Positions 50,683-62,044 of a stretch of DNA of 64,000 nt are shown piece after piece. The notes beneath the pieces were generated by a model. It saw only the letters and a program-made list of their open reading frames with translations. It was not told where the DNA came from and searched no databases. Origin of the DNA: Cunninghamella blakesleeana. Its lineage: Eukaryota; Mucoromycota; Mucoromycetes; Mucorales; Cunninghamellaceae. Position 1 is the first letter of the stretch. Each line of letters begins with the position of its first letter. Made by a program: the position numbers and the translations under genes. Where the stretch lies: positions 596,501 through 660,500 of the forward strand of contig JAFCIZ010000004.1 of assembly GCA_017871115.1 (NCBI GenBank). Reading direction: 5' to 3'.

Positions 50683-50703
50683 GATCCCCGTCAGTGAGCA
50701 CCA
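50683..50703 (-). promoter_or_regulatory. Primer-binding site of element 2
   Basis: On the minus strand TGGTGCTCACTG then ACGGGGATC, four bases inside the LTR end. Identical to element 1 except for one base. Confidence 0.75.
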
Positions 50704-50707
50704 AATA

Positions 50708-51473
50708 TGTTGTGTGGGTTTTTGTTTAAGATTTATTTTGTTGAAATGAGGAATGAGTATTATAAGTAATATTTGATATGTATAATATAATTCCAGTGAG
50801 CACCAGTTCCTGTTTTATAAGTAGAACGACTTAATATAAAGGAATAAAAAAATAAAATAAAATAAAGTAAAAATAAAGAAATAAAAAAATAAAAATTTTA
50901 AAAGGTGTAATATAATTGCAGGATTAAAGAGAGATTTCAGTAACCGCAATATAAAATAAATATAATAAGAAAATTTAAAAAAAGTAATTTAAATTTGAGT
51001 GGTTGAAAAATATTTAAGTAAATAAATATAAAAATGTAAAATAAAATAATATGGGTTGTTATAAAAAATAGATAAATTCAGTAACTTGAATGAGTTATAA
51101 GTAAAATAAGTTAAAATTATAAAATATGATTTATAAAGTGGACAAGTTCAATAATTATTTAATAGATAATAATTTATTATAAAAATTTGACAATTTTAAA
51201 AGAAAGAAAGAGAGAAAAATTGGTTCTATTTATATTTAAAAAAAAAATTAAAATTTATAAGGATCGGGTAAGGAACAAAAGCACCTTGGTGTTTTTGCAC
51301 CTTTGGTGTTTTTGCACCTTTGGTGTTTTTGCACCTTGGTGTTTTTGCACCTTGGTGTTTTTGCACCTTGGTGTTTTTGCACCTTGGTGTTTTTGCACCT
51401 TGGTGTTTTTGCACCAGTAGCACAAAGCCAATCCAAAAAAGGAAAGAAAAATCAGAGAGCGTTATTGCTAACA
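50708..51473 (-). repeat. 5' LTR of element 2 (family A)
   Basis: 766 bp, nearly identical to 42932-43696, with the CACCTTGGTG minisatellite at 51281-51417 and the internal CCAGTGAGCACCAG block at 50793-50806. Confidence 0.95.
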
Positions 51474-51485
51474 CTTGTTTTATAA

Positions 51486-52302
51486 GTAGTGTTATGTGGG
51501 TTTTTGGTTAAGATTTATTTTTGAAATGAGGAATGAGTATTATAAGTTATATTTGGAGTATATAATAAGTTTCCAGTGAGCACCAGTTCCTGTTTTATAA
51601 GTAGAACGACTTAATATAAAGGAATAGAAAATTAAAAAAATAAAATAAAATAAAAAAAATAAAAGAAAATAAAATAAAGATTATAAGTAAAATATAAGCA
51701 GGATTAAAGCAAAAGTTTAATGACCGCCGAGTAAAATAAGTAGTAAAGAGTTTAAATGATTTAGATCAGTAGTATAGAATATTTAAGTGAATAAATATTA
51801 TAAAATAAGATAGTATATAATAATATAAAATATTATAAAGTAAAAATAAAATAAAAATAAAATAATTTGTTAAATAAAAAATAGATAAGTTCAATAATTG
51901 AATATGTTATAGTAAGTTAAAATAAAAAAATTTAAAATTATAAAGTTTGTTTTATAAAGTGGACAAGTTCAATAATTATTTAGTAGATAATAATTTATTA
52001 TAAAAATTTGACAATTTAAGAGAAAGAAAGAGAAAAAAATTGGTTCTATTTATATTTAAAAAAAAATTAAAAAAATTATTTAAAGTATATTGAGAGTAGG
52101 GAAAAGATATGGAAGTGACTTTCATATTGAACAACGGTGCAGTGAACATTGGTTCAGTGAACATTGGTTCAGTGAACATTGGTTCAGTGAACATTGGTTC
52201 AGTGAACATTGGTTCAGTGAACAATGGTTCAGTGAACAACGGTTCAAAAAAGCAGTGACCAATTTCAAAGAGCGCCATTGGTATCACCATTGTCGACAGT
52301 AG
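51486..52302 (-). mobile_element. Solo LTR of the element 1 family (B)
   Basis: LTR 51490-52298 (809 bp) flanked by GTAG (51486-51489 and 52299-52302). On the minus strand it starts TGTCGACAATGG and ends CCCACATAACA like the element 1 LTRs. It is longer because the TTCACTGAACCATTG minisatellite is expanded (about 52131-52250). The matching duplication shows a normal insertion followed by LTR-LTR recombination. Confidence 0.92.
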
Positions 52303-53070
52303 ATACAACTTAGTTTAGATTGATAGTTTAAAATAAAAATAAAATAATAAAGTAAAATAAAATAAATTATATAATTGGATAAAGATCAACAATTATATAG
52401 ACAAAGTAATAAAATTAAAATAAAATAAGTATAATATCGGATAAAGATCAACGATTATTATAATAAAATAATATAAAGTAATATTGGATAGTAATCAACA
52501 ATATTAATATAAAATAAAAATAATCTTTAGCTAAAAAGATGAGTTAATAGACTTATTGGTTATAATATAAGTTCTTTTATTTAAAATTAACTGTTTTTTC
52601 AAAAATAAAATAAAAATTGTCGAGTATTTATATAAAAAGGATTTGAATTTTAAATACCGATCATTGATATATATATGCTAGTGCATATATATAAGAGAGT
52701 ATATATATATATATCTATACTGAGTTTAAATGGAATATATATACCTATATGTATATATATAAAATAAGATTATAGTTAAGCCTTGCCCAAATATGGGAGG
52801 TTTAGCCAGAACATAACATCCATCTTATTTATTTTAAAACAAAAAAAAAAAAATTTAGAGAGAGAGAGAGAAAGAGGAAAAAGATTGTAGAACTTTGGTT
52901 GTGAAAAAATAGATTAATCACCGCCAACTTCATCCGCTTGGACGACATAAATAAAATGTATTTTGTTATGGATTTTGTTAGTTGTTTAAAAAGTGGAGTT
53001 TCCTTTTGTAGTTTAAAAAGTAGAAAGTTTTATAATATAAATTAGTTGTCACATTGAGGAAATGGATATA

Positions 53071-53781
53071 AAGAAGATAAAAATTAAAACATATTAAACT
53101 CAGTCAGAATTATTATCTTGATTTGTACTTTTTTTTATATATAAAAAAAGAGGTGTATTGTATTATTTATATTTATACATTATACTAGTTCAATAATAAA
53201 ATAAATATATTTATACATGTACATATTAAAATAAAATTAATTGAACCATACCTATGTTTATAGAGAAAATTATCTTTATTAAAAAAATTATGTCTATCTG
53301 GGTTAGACCGTTGCATAAAAAGAGAAATTTCCTTTTTTAACAATTATGTAAAACTAAAAATACATTAAATAATGATCAACAATATACTTGATATGCAAAT
53401 AAAAATAAAAACAAGTTAATGTTAGATAAAATCAATGGTCTTAAATATAAGAACGATTTTTTTGAGATAATAATAAAGGCATAAATATATATATATATAT
53501 ATAATAGTAATATATGTTTTTTAAAAAAGCGTATTCCTTTTTTATACATACTTAAAAATTTTTGGTACTTGGGAACAGTATATATAAATATAATTGGGTA
53601 TGCATACATGTATACATATGATACTAATAAAATATATAAGTATATTAAAAAATATAAATATGGTAATTGTATTAAGATAAAAATATAAAAAACTACTAGG
53701 TAACAATTAATTTTAACTATTTTTTTTTAAAACAGCGACTTTTTTTGTATAAAAATTAAATTCTACTCATTTTTCTTTTTC

Positions 53782-53784
<3 letters not shown>
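53071..53784. other. Intergenic, no gene seen
   Basis: AT-rich DNA between the retroelement cluster and the GH88 gene, with (TA)n runs. No coding signal was seen. Confidence 0.55.

Positions 53785-53823
<39 letters not shown>
53785..53823. repeat. Poly(T) tract of about 39 bp upstream of the GH88 gene
   Basis: An uninterrupted T run ending about 22 bases before the start codon, an unusual promoter or leader feature. Confidence 0.95.
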
Positions 53824-53845
53824 CATTCCCCCTTTGAATTTAAAG

Positions 53846-55015
53846 ATGATAAGAGTAAAACAAACTTGTTTTACTATTTTCTTTTTAATGAATTATGTAT
53901 TGTCTTATAATTTAGATAATATTATTAATGTATTTGAAACCAAGTTAAATAAAACGATATTATCTTTGGAAAAGGGCAAGTACCCTCATTATACAGTGAA
54001 TGGTAAATGGTATTCTGAACCATATAATAAATGGACCTCTGGGTTTTTTCCTGGTTGTTTATGGGAACTTTATGATATAACTAAAAATAATTATTGGATG
54101 GAACAAGCTATCATTTATCAAGAAAATGTGAAAGAAAACCAAAATAATAATAATACACACGATGTTGGATTTATGATATTGAACACTTATGCAAAAGGGT
54201 ACGAATTATCAAAAAATGAAGATTATCTCCCTGTCGTATTGAAAACAGCCGATACTCTTTCTACAAGATATAGTAATGTAACCAAAGTAATTAAAAGTTG
54301 GGAAAGCTGCGATAAAAGTGAATACAAGGTAATTATTGATAATATGATGAATCTCGAATTATTATGGTGGGCCAATAAACATAAAAACAGCAATGATGGC
54401 AACCAACCAAAATATGAATGGGACCAAATTGCAAATGCACACGCTATTACTACATCAAAAAATCATTTTAGAAAAGATTTTTCTACATACCACGTATTAA
54501 ATTATAATCAACAAAATGGATTAATCATTTATAAAGGAACTCATCAAGGGTATGATTTTGATTCTACTTGGGCAAGGGGGCAAGCATGGGCCATTTATGG
54601 TTATGTAATTGCCTATAAATATACAAATAATGCAGATTATTTCAACATTTTTGAAAAAGCATATCAACTTTATAAAGTAAAAACAAAAAATGACTTGGTA
54701 CCAAATTGGGATTTGGATGACCCAGAAAGGAAATATGAGGATACTTCTGCTTCAGCTATTATATCATGTGCTTTATTGGAAATCTCAATATTGAAAAAGA
54801 ATGCTAGTTATTTTAAACAATCAAAGGCTATATTAATGGCTTTATTAAAAAATTATATATCTAATGGTGATGATGATAAATTTGATGCTATTTTATTACA
54901 TGGTACAAGTAATTTCCCTAAAAATTTATATGATCAGGGGTTAATCTATGGAGATTTTTATTTTATAAAAGCCGTTAATCTTTATCATAAACATAAAAAT
55001 AAATTCGAAAAATAA
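53846..55015 (+). CDS. Secreted glycoside hydrolase, GH88-type unsaturated glucuronyl hydrolase
   Basis: 389 residues, one exon. The first ATG is 53846; residues 1-20 form a signal peptide (TCFTIFFLMNYVLS). The family pattern is an alpha/alpha-barrel: KWTSGFFPGCLWELYD, HDVGFMILNTYAKGYEL (Asp106), KVIIDNMMNLELLWWA (Asp165), FSTYHVLNYNQQNG, GYDFDSTWARGQAWAIYG, EDTSASAIISCALLEI and LYDQGLIYGDFYF. In bacterial GH88 enzymes the two Asp at these positions are catalytic; the enzyme removes unsaturated uronic acids from glycosaminoglycan- or pectin-derived oligosaccharides. Absence of introns, where most neighbours have several, and a bacterial-rich family hint at horizontal gain, but GH88 also occurs in other fungi. 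Confidence 0.88.
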   Translation: MIRVKQTCFTIFFLMNYVLSYNLDNIINVFETKLNKTILSLEKGKYPHYTVNGKWYSEPYNKWTSGFFPGCLWELYDITKNNYWMEQAIIYQENVKENQNNNNTHDVGFMILNTYAKGYELSKNEDYLPVVLKTADTLSTRYSNVTKVIKSWESCDKSEYKVIIDNMMNLELLWWANKHKNSNDGNQPKYEWDQIANAHAITTSKNHFRKDFSTYHVLNYNQQNGLIIYKGTHQGYDFDSTWARGQAWAIYGYVIAYKYTNNADYFNIFEKAYQLYKVKTKNDLVPNWDLDDPERKYEDTSASAIISCALLEISILKKNASYFKQSKAILMALLKNYISNGDDDKFDAILLHGTSNFPKNLYDQGLIYGDFYFIKAVNLYHKHKNKFEK

Positions 55016-55746
55016 TAATAAAATATTATTATTATTAGACGATATATTTTTTTATATTGTAAAATTATGAATAAGTTCTATTTTAGACAAGTATATTTTT
55101 GAAATGATATATTTTTTTTTAGTACTGAATAAAAAAACAAGTCATATAATTTAATTGAATACAGCATTTATATGGTTTCTATTATTCATTGAATAATGAT
55201 CCCATTAGATGTGTTTTAATGAGAGAAAAAGTATAACTTTATTTTTAATATATTTGTTGTGTCAGGCACTAAAATGGGTAAAATAAATAAATAAAATAAA
55301 ATAAAAATAAAACGAACTTACAATTCACAACAAATCATAATTTATAAAAAAAAATACAAAAAATTAAATGGAAAATGTTAATCAATACATATTATGCTAT
55401 TCCATACATATAGTGATAATATATTATTATCATGGTTTTATATTTATAAATCGATTTATAACAAAATATAATAAAAGAAAAAATAGCCTACTTGAAGTTG
55501 CCACAAAAGTGTTTAAAAGGTAAAAGGATTTCCCTTTTGGCCAATAAAAATGAAATATAATTTTATATTAGTAAAAAAATTGATGTTTGGGATAAATTCA
55601 GGAACCGGAACCAAGTATAAAAAAGATAAAAATTTACCCCACAATTTTTTTTAACTCCTCTTTTTTCATTTTTCATTTTTAAAAAATTAGACTTACACAC
55701 TTATACAATTTTATAGATAAAAAAATAAAATAAAATAAAATAAAAA
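55016..55746. other. Intergenic, no gene seen
   Basis: AT-rich spacer between the GH88 and CoA-ligase genes, both on +. AAATA repeats occur near both ends. A CGGAACC-type GC island at about 55602-55612 lies in the ligase promoter. No coding signal was seen. Confidence 0.5.
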
Positions 55747-58047
55747 ATGGTTATTTATAAATCTAGTTGCCACCCTGTAGATATTCCTGATGTCGATATA
55801 TTTTCTTTTCTTTTTAATCCTAATGACCAAAATACAAGATTCTCTCAAGATCGTGTTATCATTATAGATTCTGAAACTGACAAAACGTTAACTTTCAACC
55901 AAGTTCGTTCTTTATCCCTTCAACTTGCTACTGGTTGGATCCAAAATGTTGGTTTAAAGAAAGGGGATATTGTATCTGTTTTTGCACCAAATCAATATGA
56001 TCATTCTGTTCTTTATTTTTCTTTGCTTGCCGCTGGTTGCTGTATTACACCTGGGTAAAATCGATATAAAATAATATAGTGATATTCATTTTTATTTTAT
56101 TTTATTTATTTTATTTTACTTTTCTTTTTTTTACATTTTTATATATTTACTCAGAAATCCAAACTATACAGAAGGTAATAATAATATATTTATTTTATTT
56201 TGTAACTATAATATTAACTTGATTTTTTTTTAAAAAAATATGTACCTATGAATAGGTGAGTTTGAACATCAAATACGTACTTCAGGTGCTTCAACCATTG
56301 TCACTATTCCTTCTTTACTTCCTATTTTAACTAAGGTAGCAGCAAAAGTTGGTATTCCACAAGAAAATATTTTTGTTTTTGGTAATCAACAAGTTGGCCA
56401 AATTAAAAGTCTTGGTCAAATTGCATCGCAAAAGGTACTTGAATCTTATCCTAATCGATCTATAGTACCTGACGACGATATTGCTTTTATTATGTTTTCG
56501 AGGTAAAATAATATAATATAATATAATATATATATATGATGAAGAAATTAAATAAATAAAAAAAAAGGCATCTATAATAATAATTTATTTCTCTTTCTCT
56601 TTTATTATTATTATTATTGTTACTGTTGTTGTTTTACTATGTAGTGGCACCAGTGGTCCATCTAAAGGTTGTCAACTTTCCCATCGTAATTTTGTTTCCC
56701 AAGTTCTTTCAGTAATGACGTTTGAAAAAGAAGATGGTGCTATAGGAGATAATGATATTATTTTAGCCTTTTTACCGTTTTATCATATTTTTGGCTTAAC
56801 GACCTTATTGTTACGTAGTTTTTATGCTTTAACGCCAGTAGTAGTAATGCAAAAATTTGAATTGGAACGTTATTGTCAATTGATTGAAAAATATAAAGTT
56901 ACTGTTGCACCTTTGGTTCCTCCTATTGCTGTTTTACTGGCCAAATCACCTATTGTTACAAAGTATGATCTTACCTCCTTACGTATGATTACTTCAGGCG
57001 CTGCTCCTTTGGGTAAAGAACACATTGATGCTCTTCATAAACGTATTTCTGCTACCGTTAGACAAGGGTAAATATTATTATAAAAGGAAATATAAAAAAA
57101 TAAACGGAATAAAGAAAATCTTTTTTTTTTTTTTACTTGCAGAGCTAAATTAAACATATTTTACGTCGTTATTATATAGTTATGGTCTTACTGAAAGTAC
57201 AAGTGGATTTATGTATCAATCTATTCAAAGCGGTGATGTTGGAGCTTCCGGAAGACTTGTATCACATGCTCTCGTTAAACTTGTTGATGAAAATGATAAT
57301 GGTAAAAGAATAATGACAATAGTGATAGTAAAAAGAATAGAATATATATATATATATACGTATATTAATATTTATTTTTGTTTTTTTAAAAAATAAATAA
57401 ATAAACATAGAATTAGCTGACGATCAAGCTGGAGAACTATTACTTAAAGGTCCATTCCAAATGAAAGGATATATTAATAATGAGGAAGCTAATAAAAAAA
57501 CATTTACAGCCGATGGATGGATGAGAACTGGTGATGTAGCAAAATATGACAGTAAAACAGGTGAATTCTATATCGTTGATCGTATTAAAGAATTAATCAA
57601 ATACAAAGGGGTAAATTAATGAGATGGTCATTTTGTATATATTAAATAAATATAGTGCTATCTAAACTGATACTAATCTGTATATTTTTTCTCTTTTTAT
57701 ATTTATAGTTACAAGTGGTTCCTATTGAATTAGAAGGTATTTTGTTATCATCGCCCATTGTAGCAGATTGTGCTGTCGTTGGTGTATATGATTCTGAACA
57801 AGCAACCGAATTACCAAGAGCATATGTTGTATTAAAGCCTTCTTACCAACCTAGTGATCAATTAGCAAAAGAATTAATGGATTATGTTAGTAGTAAGGTT
57901 GTATCTCATAAAAAGTTAAGAGGTGGTATTCGATTTGTACCTTCTATACCTAAATCTGCTACTGGAAAAATCTTGAAAAGGGAAATAAAAGAATGGATTC
58001 GACAAGAACAACAAGAAGAAGCTAATAGTCTTAAAGCCAGATTATAG
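55747..58047 (+). CDS. 4-coumarate:CoA ligase-like acyl-CoA synthetase, PTS1-like end
   Basis: Seven exons: 55747-56054, 56155-56174 (20 nt), 56256-56502, 56645-57067, 57180-57301, 57411-57610, 57709-58047; 552 residues. ANL-superfamily motifs in order: the phosphate-binding loop SGTSGPSKG (about 192-200), PFYHIFGLT, GAAPLG, YGLTEST, GELLLKGPFQMKGY, GWMRTGDVAKYD, RIKELIKYKGLQVVPIELE, and PKSATGKILKRE with the catalytic Lys. It activates a carboxylic acid to its CoA ester through an acyl-adenylate. The C-terminal tripeptide ARL is a permitted PTS1 variant, so peroxisomal location is likely. The exact substrate (fatty acid or aromatic acid) cannot be told from sequence. Confidence 0.92.
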
Positions 58048-58958
58048 TTTTTTTTTTTTTTTACTTTTCGATTGTGTATAATGTTTGTATTTGTTTCATA
58101 TTTATTTCGTAATAGTATATATCTATATTTCTTATGCATTTTTTTTTAAATAAAAAATAAAACAATTTATATAATAAATATATTAAATTAGCAAATCAAT
58201 TTTCAATAAAATGATGTTGATATATTAGTTGAGCGTACCAAAGTTTTTTTTATGTAATACTATAAAAAAATAAACTGGGAAAATAAAGGGAAAAAAATTA
58301 CATAATACACTATGGCGGATCATTTATTTTAATTTACTAAAAATATATAATTTATTTTTTTTATTTCAGTTATAATGGAATTATCAGCTATTATATTAAT
58401 TGATAATAGTTGTGTAGTAATTTGTCTCGAAACATTGTATTTATAATTTTTTAGGAAAGTAAATATCTATGTTAAGGAAACCCTTTTTATCAAGTAGCTG
58501 ATCAATTTATGCAAAAAATTAAATAATAGTAGCATATCTTAATAAGTAAAATGATAAATAATATTCTATTATATTTTTTTTTTAAAAAAAGAAAATTAAC
58601 GAATGGATTAGGCAAGAGATTATGCCTATGTATGTAGTTGAAATAACTAAATGAAAGTAAAGCCAATTTCGATTAATCATATAAAAATGGAAAAACTTTT
58701 TTTTTTTGAAAATTCCAATTCCGCCATTTTTTTTTAAATTAAAAATATATGGTTTCACTTTTTCTTTTTTCTTTTTTCTTTTATATTTCTACCTATCAGT
58801 ATTTTTGAATATTGCTATTATTTTATTCTTTTATACCTATCTATTTTTTAAATATTTAACTTAGTAAAGCATACTTTTTATGCTTTATATATAATTTATT
58901 CCTTTTTTTTTTTTTTTTTTTAAAAGCAAGATCATTTAGTAATCTATACAAATAAATA
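58048..58958. other. Intergenic, no gene seen
   Basis: AT-rich spacer upstream of the ArAE transporter gene with poly(T) runs (for example 58904-58921) in its promoter. No coding signal was seen. Confidence 0.55.
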
Positions 58959-61900
58959 ATGGTTCAAGAAAAGACCAATTTAATATCTTCTCAGTCAGCA
59001 ACTACAGCAACACAAGAAAATAAAGAAAATGTTACTTCTACTTCTGTCAATATAAACGAAACACCTAAAGAAAAAAATTGGAAAACAACTATATTATCAT
59101 GGTTACCTTCTTGGTTACAATTTAGAAAAGATTTAAAAGCCTCAATAGCTCTTATTATTGGTACCGTTTTTGCTCTAGCTGATTACCCAAGAAGTATGTT
59201 TGGCGATACTGCTCTACTTGTACCTATAGTTATGATTTTTTATTTTCCTGTTCGACCTTATGGTAAACTTAAAAGAAAAAAAAAACCATATTTATTACGT
59301 TATCCAACTAACTAATCATTTTTATTACTATTATTATGATTTATATGATAGGTGTTCAAACTGAAGTAAAGGAATACGTGTTTTTATATATATATATATA
59401 TATATATACATATATATGTATATATATGTATATGCATATGCATATATTTATTGTTGTATTAACGTTTATTCACGTACTTTTTTTTTTTTTTTTCCAATAA
59501 TCTTTTATTATATTTTTTTTATAGGCTGTCATTTATGGTAATATTGACAACATTTTTTTTAAAAAAAAGCAATGATTTAGAAGTGTTGTGTAACATATAT
59601 ATTTTCCCATTTTTAGGTACTACTGGTGCTGTGTTGGCAGCATTATATAGTTTACTTGGTAAGTATGAGCAATGACAGATGATTATAGTAAATAAAAACG
59701 ATGATAACAAAATTATTAATAAAACTAATACATATTATTATTATATTATTATTATTATTATTATTATTATTATGTAATAGGTACTTTTCTAGCCGATTTA
59801 GCAAGAGATCATTCAATTAAGAATCCTATTCAACCTGGCGTATGTGCTATATTAGGAGTATTTTTATTTTTTGGTATTTTTATATTAAATTATATACGAA
59901 TGAATTATCTTAAAGGTAATATATATATACCTACAAATACATAGATCGCAAATGTTTATATATAGAAATATATTTAATATTAATTCTTTTTATTTTTTAT
60001 TAGCTAATTTTGCCGTTGTCAATGGATGTATTTTGATATGTGTAAGTAGTTTTTTTCTTCTTTCTTTTTTATATAGAAAATGAAATGAAATAAAATAAAG
60101 AAAAAAAAATTAATATGATAAATTAATTTTTAAATATCATTATTTTTATCTTTTAAATTGTTATAGTTTACATTTACATATGGTGCAGTATACCCTATAT
60201 TTTCTACAGAATTAACTGTATGTTATATCTTTATAAATAATTTGCAATATAGTTAATAATGGCACATTTATATTTATTTATTTATTTTCAAATATTTGAT
60301 TATTAATAGTGGCTCTTCCTTCGTCCTATCGGTGTAGCTGGCGCACTCTCTCTTGCAGTCAACTATTTCTTATGGCCTGACGATAGCGTCACAAATTATA
60401 TGGGTGTTATTAATAAAGTATTAACAGATGGTACAAAATTTTTTAAAGAAAATTCGGAAGCCTTTTTGGAAATGAAAACAACCACTGGTGAGTCCTCTTT
60501 AGGCGCCCTTCGTGCAAAATTACAAGGTGGTATTTTGCTTTTGATAGAATGTAAACGGGCTGTACAACGTGAAATCACATTTACAAAATTATCACCAACT
60601 GATATAACGGCTCTGACACGTATTTTAAAATCCATGTATCCTACTTTACATGGTTTGGGTTTAAGTACTATTTTGGAAAAAGACTATTTATCAAAACACA
60701 TTCAAGATCCTCTTTTAAAAACTGCTAAACTAGCAACGACTGATAATGATGGCGACAATATTGATGATGATTTTAATATTATATCTGGATTTGAAGATTC
60801 TGTCAATTTAATGAAACCAGCCTGTCACTACCTTACTCAATCCACTGCAGAATGTTTAGAAGAATGTAAAAATAGTCTTAATAAATTTCAAAAGAAACCA
60901 AGAACCATGTTAAATAGTATATTATGGCCATTTCCTAGAATTTATGGATTCAATGGGGATAAAGAAGTAGATATTGAAAGTGTACAACTTCGTTTGGATC
61001 AATCCATCAATACATTAACACAGGCTGTGCAACAATTTGATCAATTCCAACAATCTAATCAAATACAACGTTATACAAAGATATGTCAACAATGGAAACG
61101 GGAAAGTATGACACACAGTAGTGAAAGTTTAAATATGGCGACTGAGCCAGATGATTATACCTATGGTCCTTTATACTTAATCTTTTTATATCAAACCAGT
61201 TTAAGGGAATACTGTTCACAAGTATTGGAATTGGCTCATTTTATTCAACAACTTCAAAATGAACGCAAAAAAAGAACATTCCATTTGCCAAAAAAATCAT
61301 TAAAAAAATGGTTCCATTCTGCCAATAGTATTGAATCCAATTATACTGCAACACATCAAAGTAGTAGTCAATCTAATTTATCCGCTGTTGTGGGCCATGA
61401 ATCTGATAATATTAACCTAATAAGAACAACAACAAGATCAAATGAACTTACAGAAAATGATATAGAAAATGGGTTTGTTAGCTCAAGACGTAATGATGTT
61501 ATTGATGACCAAGATGTTTATAATGCTGATGATGACCATGACGATCCCAATCATAAAAAAAAGAAGTCAAAGAAAAAGAAGAAGAAAATAGATACTTCAA
61601 GACTATATTTGGACCCAGATGTTTTACCTCCTACTACTTCTATTGAACATTTCTTTTTCCAATTCTATAAAATATATGTTTGGTTAAGCGATTTTAATAC
61701 AGTATTTGCTCTTAAAACTGCTATTGGTGTTACTCTTTTTGCTATTCCTGCTTGGCGCCCTGAAAGTGCTGCTTGGTATAATGAATATAAAGGTAAATAA
61801 GGATATTAAAAATCTTAATATTTATAATAGATAAATAAATGTTATAACAATAATCAAACCTATTTTCTTAATTTATATTTTGACTAGGTCAATGGTGTCT

Positions 61901-62005
61901 TATTACAATATGTTTATGGCTGTTCCCTACATCTGGATTATTTTTATTTGGGTAACATATATACGAATTAAATGATGTACACTTAATTATTATACTTTTT
62001 ATTCA

Positions 62006-62044
<39 letters not shown>

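Larger units (their letters stand above)
42928..51477 (-). mobile_element. Ty3/gypsy-like retrotransposon, element 2 (full length, apparently intact)
   Basis: LTRs at 50708-51473 (5', minus) and 42932-43696 (3'), 766 and 765 bp; the only difference noticed is one base in an A run. The target duplication is CTTG (42928-42931 and 51474-51477). Internal order on the minus strand: primer-binding site, gag (50581-49502), A AAA AAC/TAG shift site, pol (to 46419), gap with repeats, integrase (45811-44492), ORF3 (44133-43675). No frame disruption was found, so this copy may be autonomous. It is inserted in the old family C LTR and points its 3' LTR to tRNA-Ser(GCT). Confidence 0.94.
42825..52947 (-). 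mobile_element. Old solo LTR (family C relative, minus), split twice
   Basis: Read on the minus strand it starts TGTCGTCCAAGCGGATGAAG at 52947, matching the start of the plus-strand LTR at 30587, and ends ATTTACACAACA at 42825. It is interrupted by a solo LTR of family B (51490-52298) and by element 2 (42932-51473). The three remaining pieces, 52947-52303, 51489-51478 and 42931-42825, add up to about 764 bp, the normal LTR length here. No matching flanking duplication was seen. Further LTR-like debris with the CAGTGAGCACCAG block lies at about 42690-42824 and 52948-53070. Confidence 0.65.

Noticed and set aside
52090..52302. Frames with repeated SEHWF or FTEPM peptides, also at 31086-31277 and 40753-40992
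   Set aside because: They are translations of the 15-bp U3 array (a multiple of three, so no stops arise). Only ORF3, which reaches the array region in one copy, has independent support.
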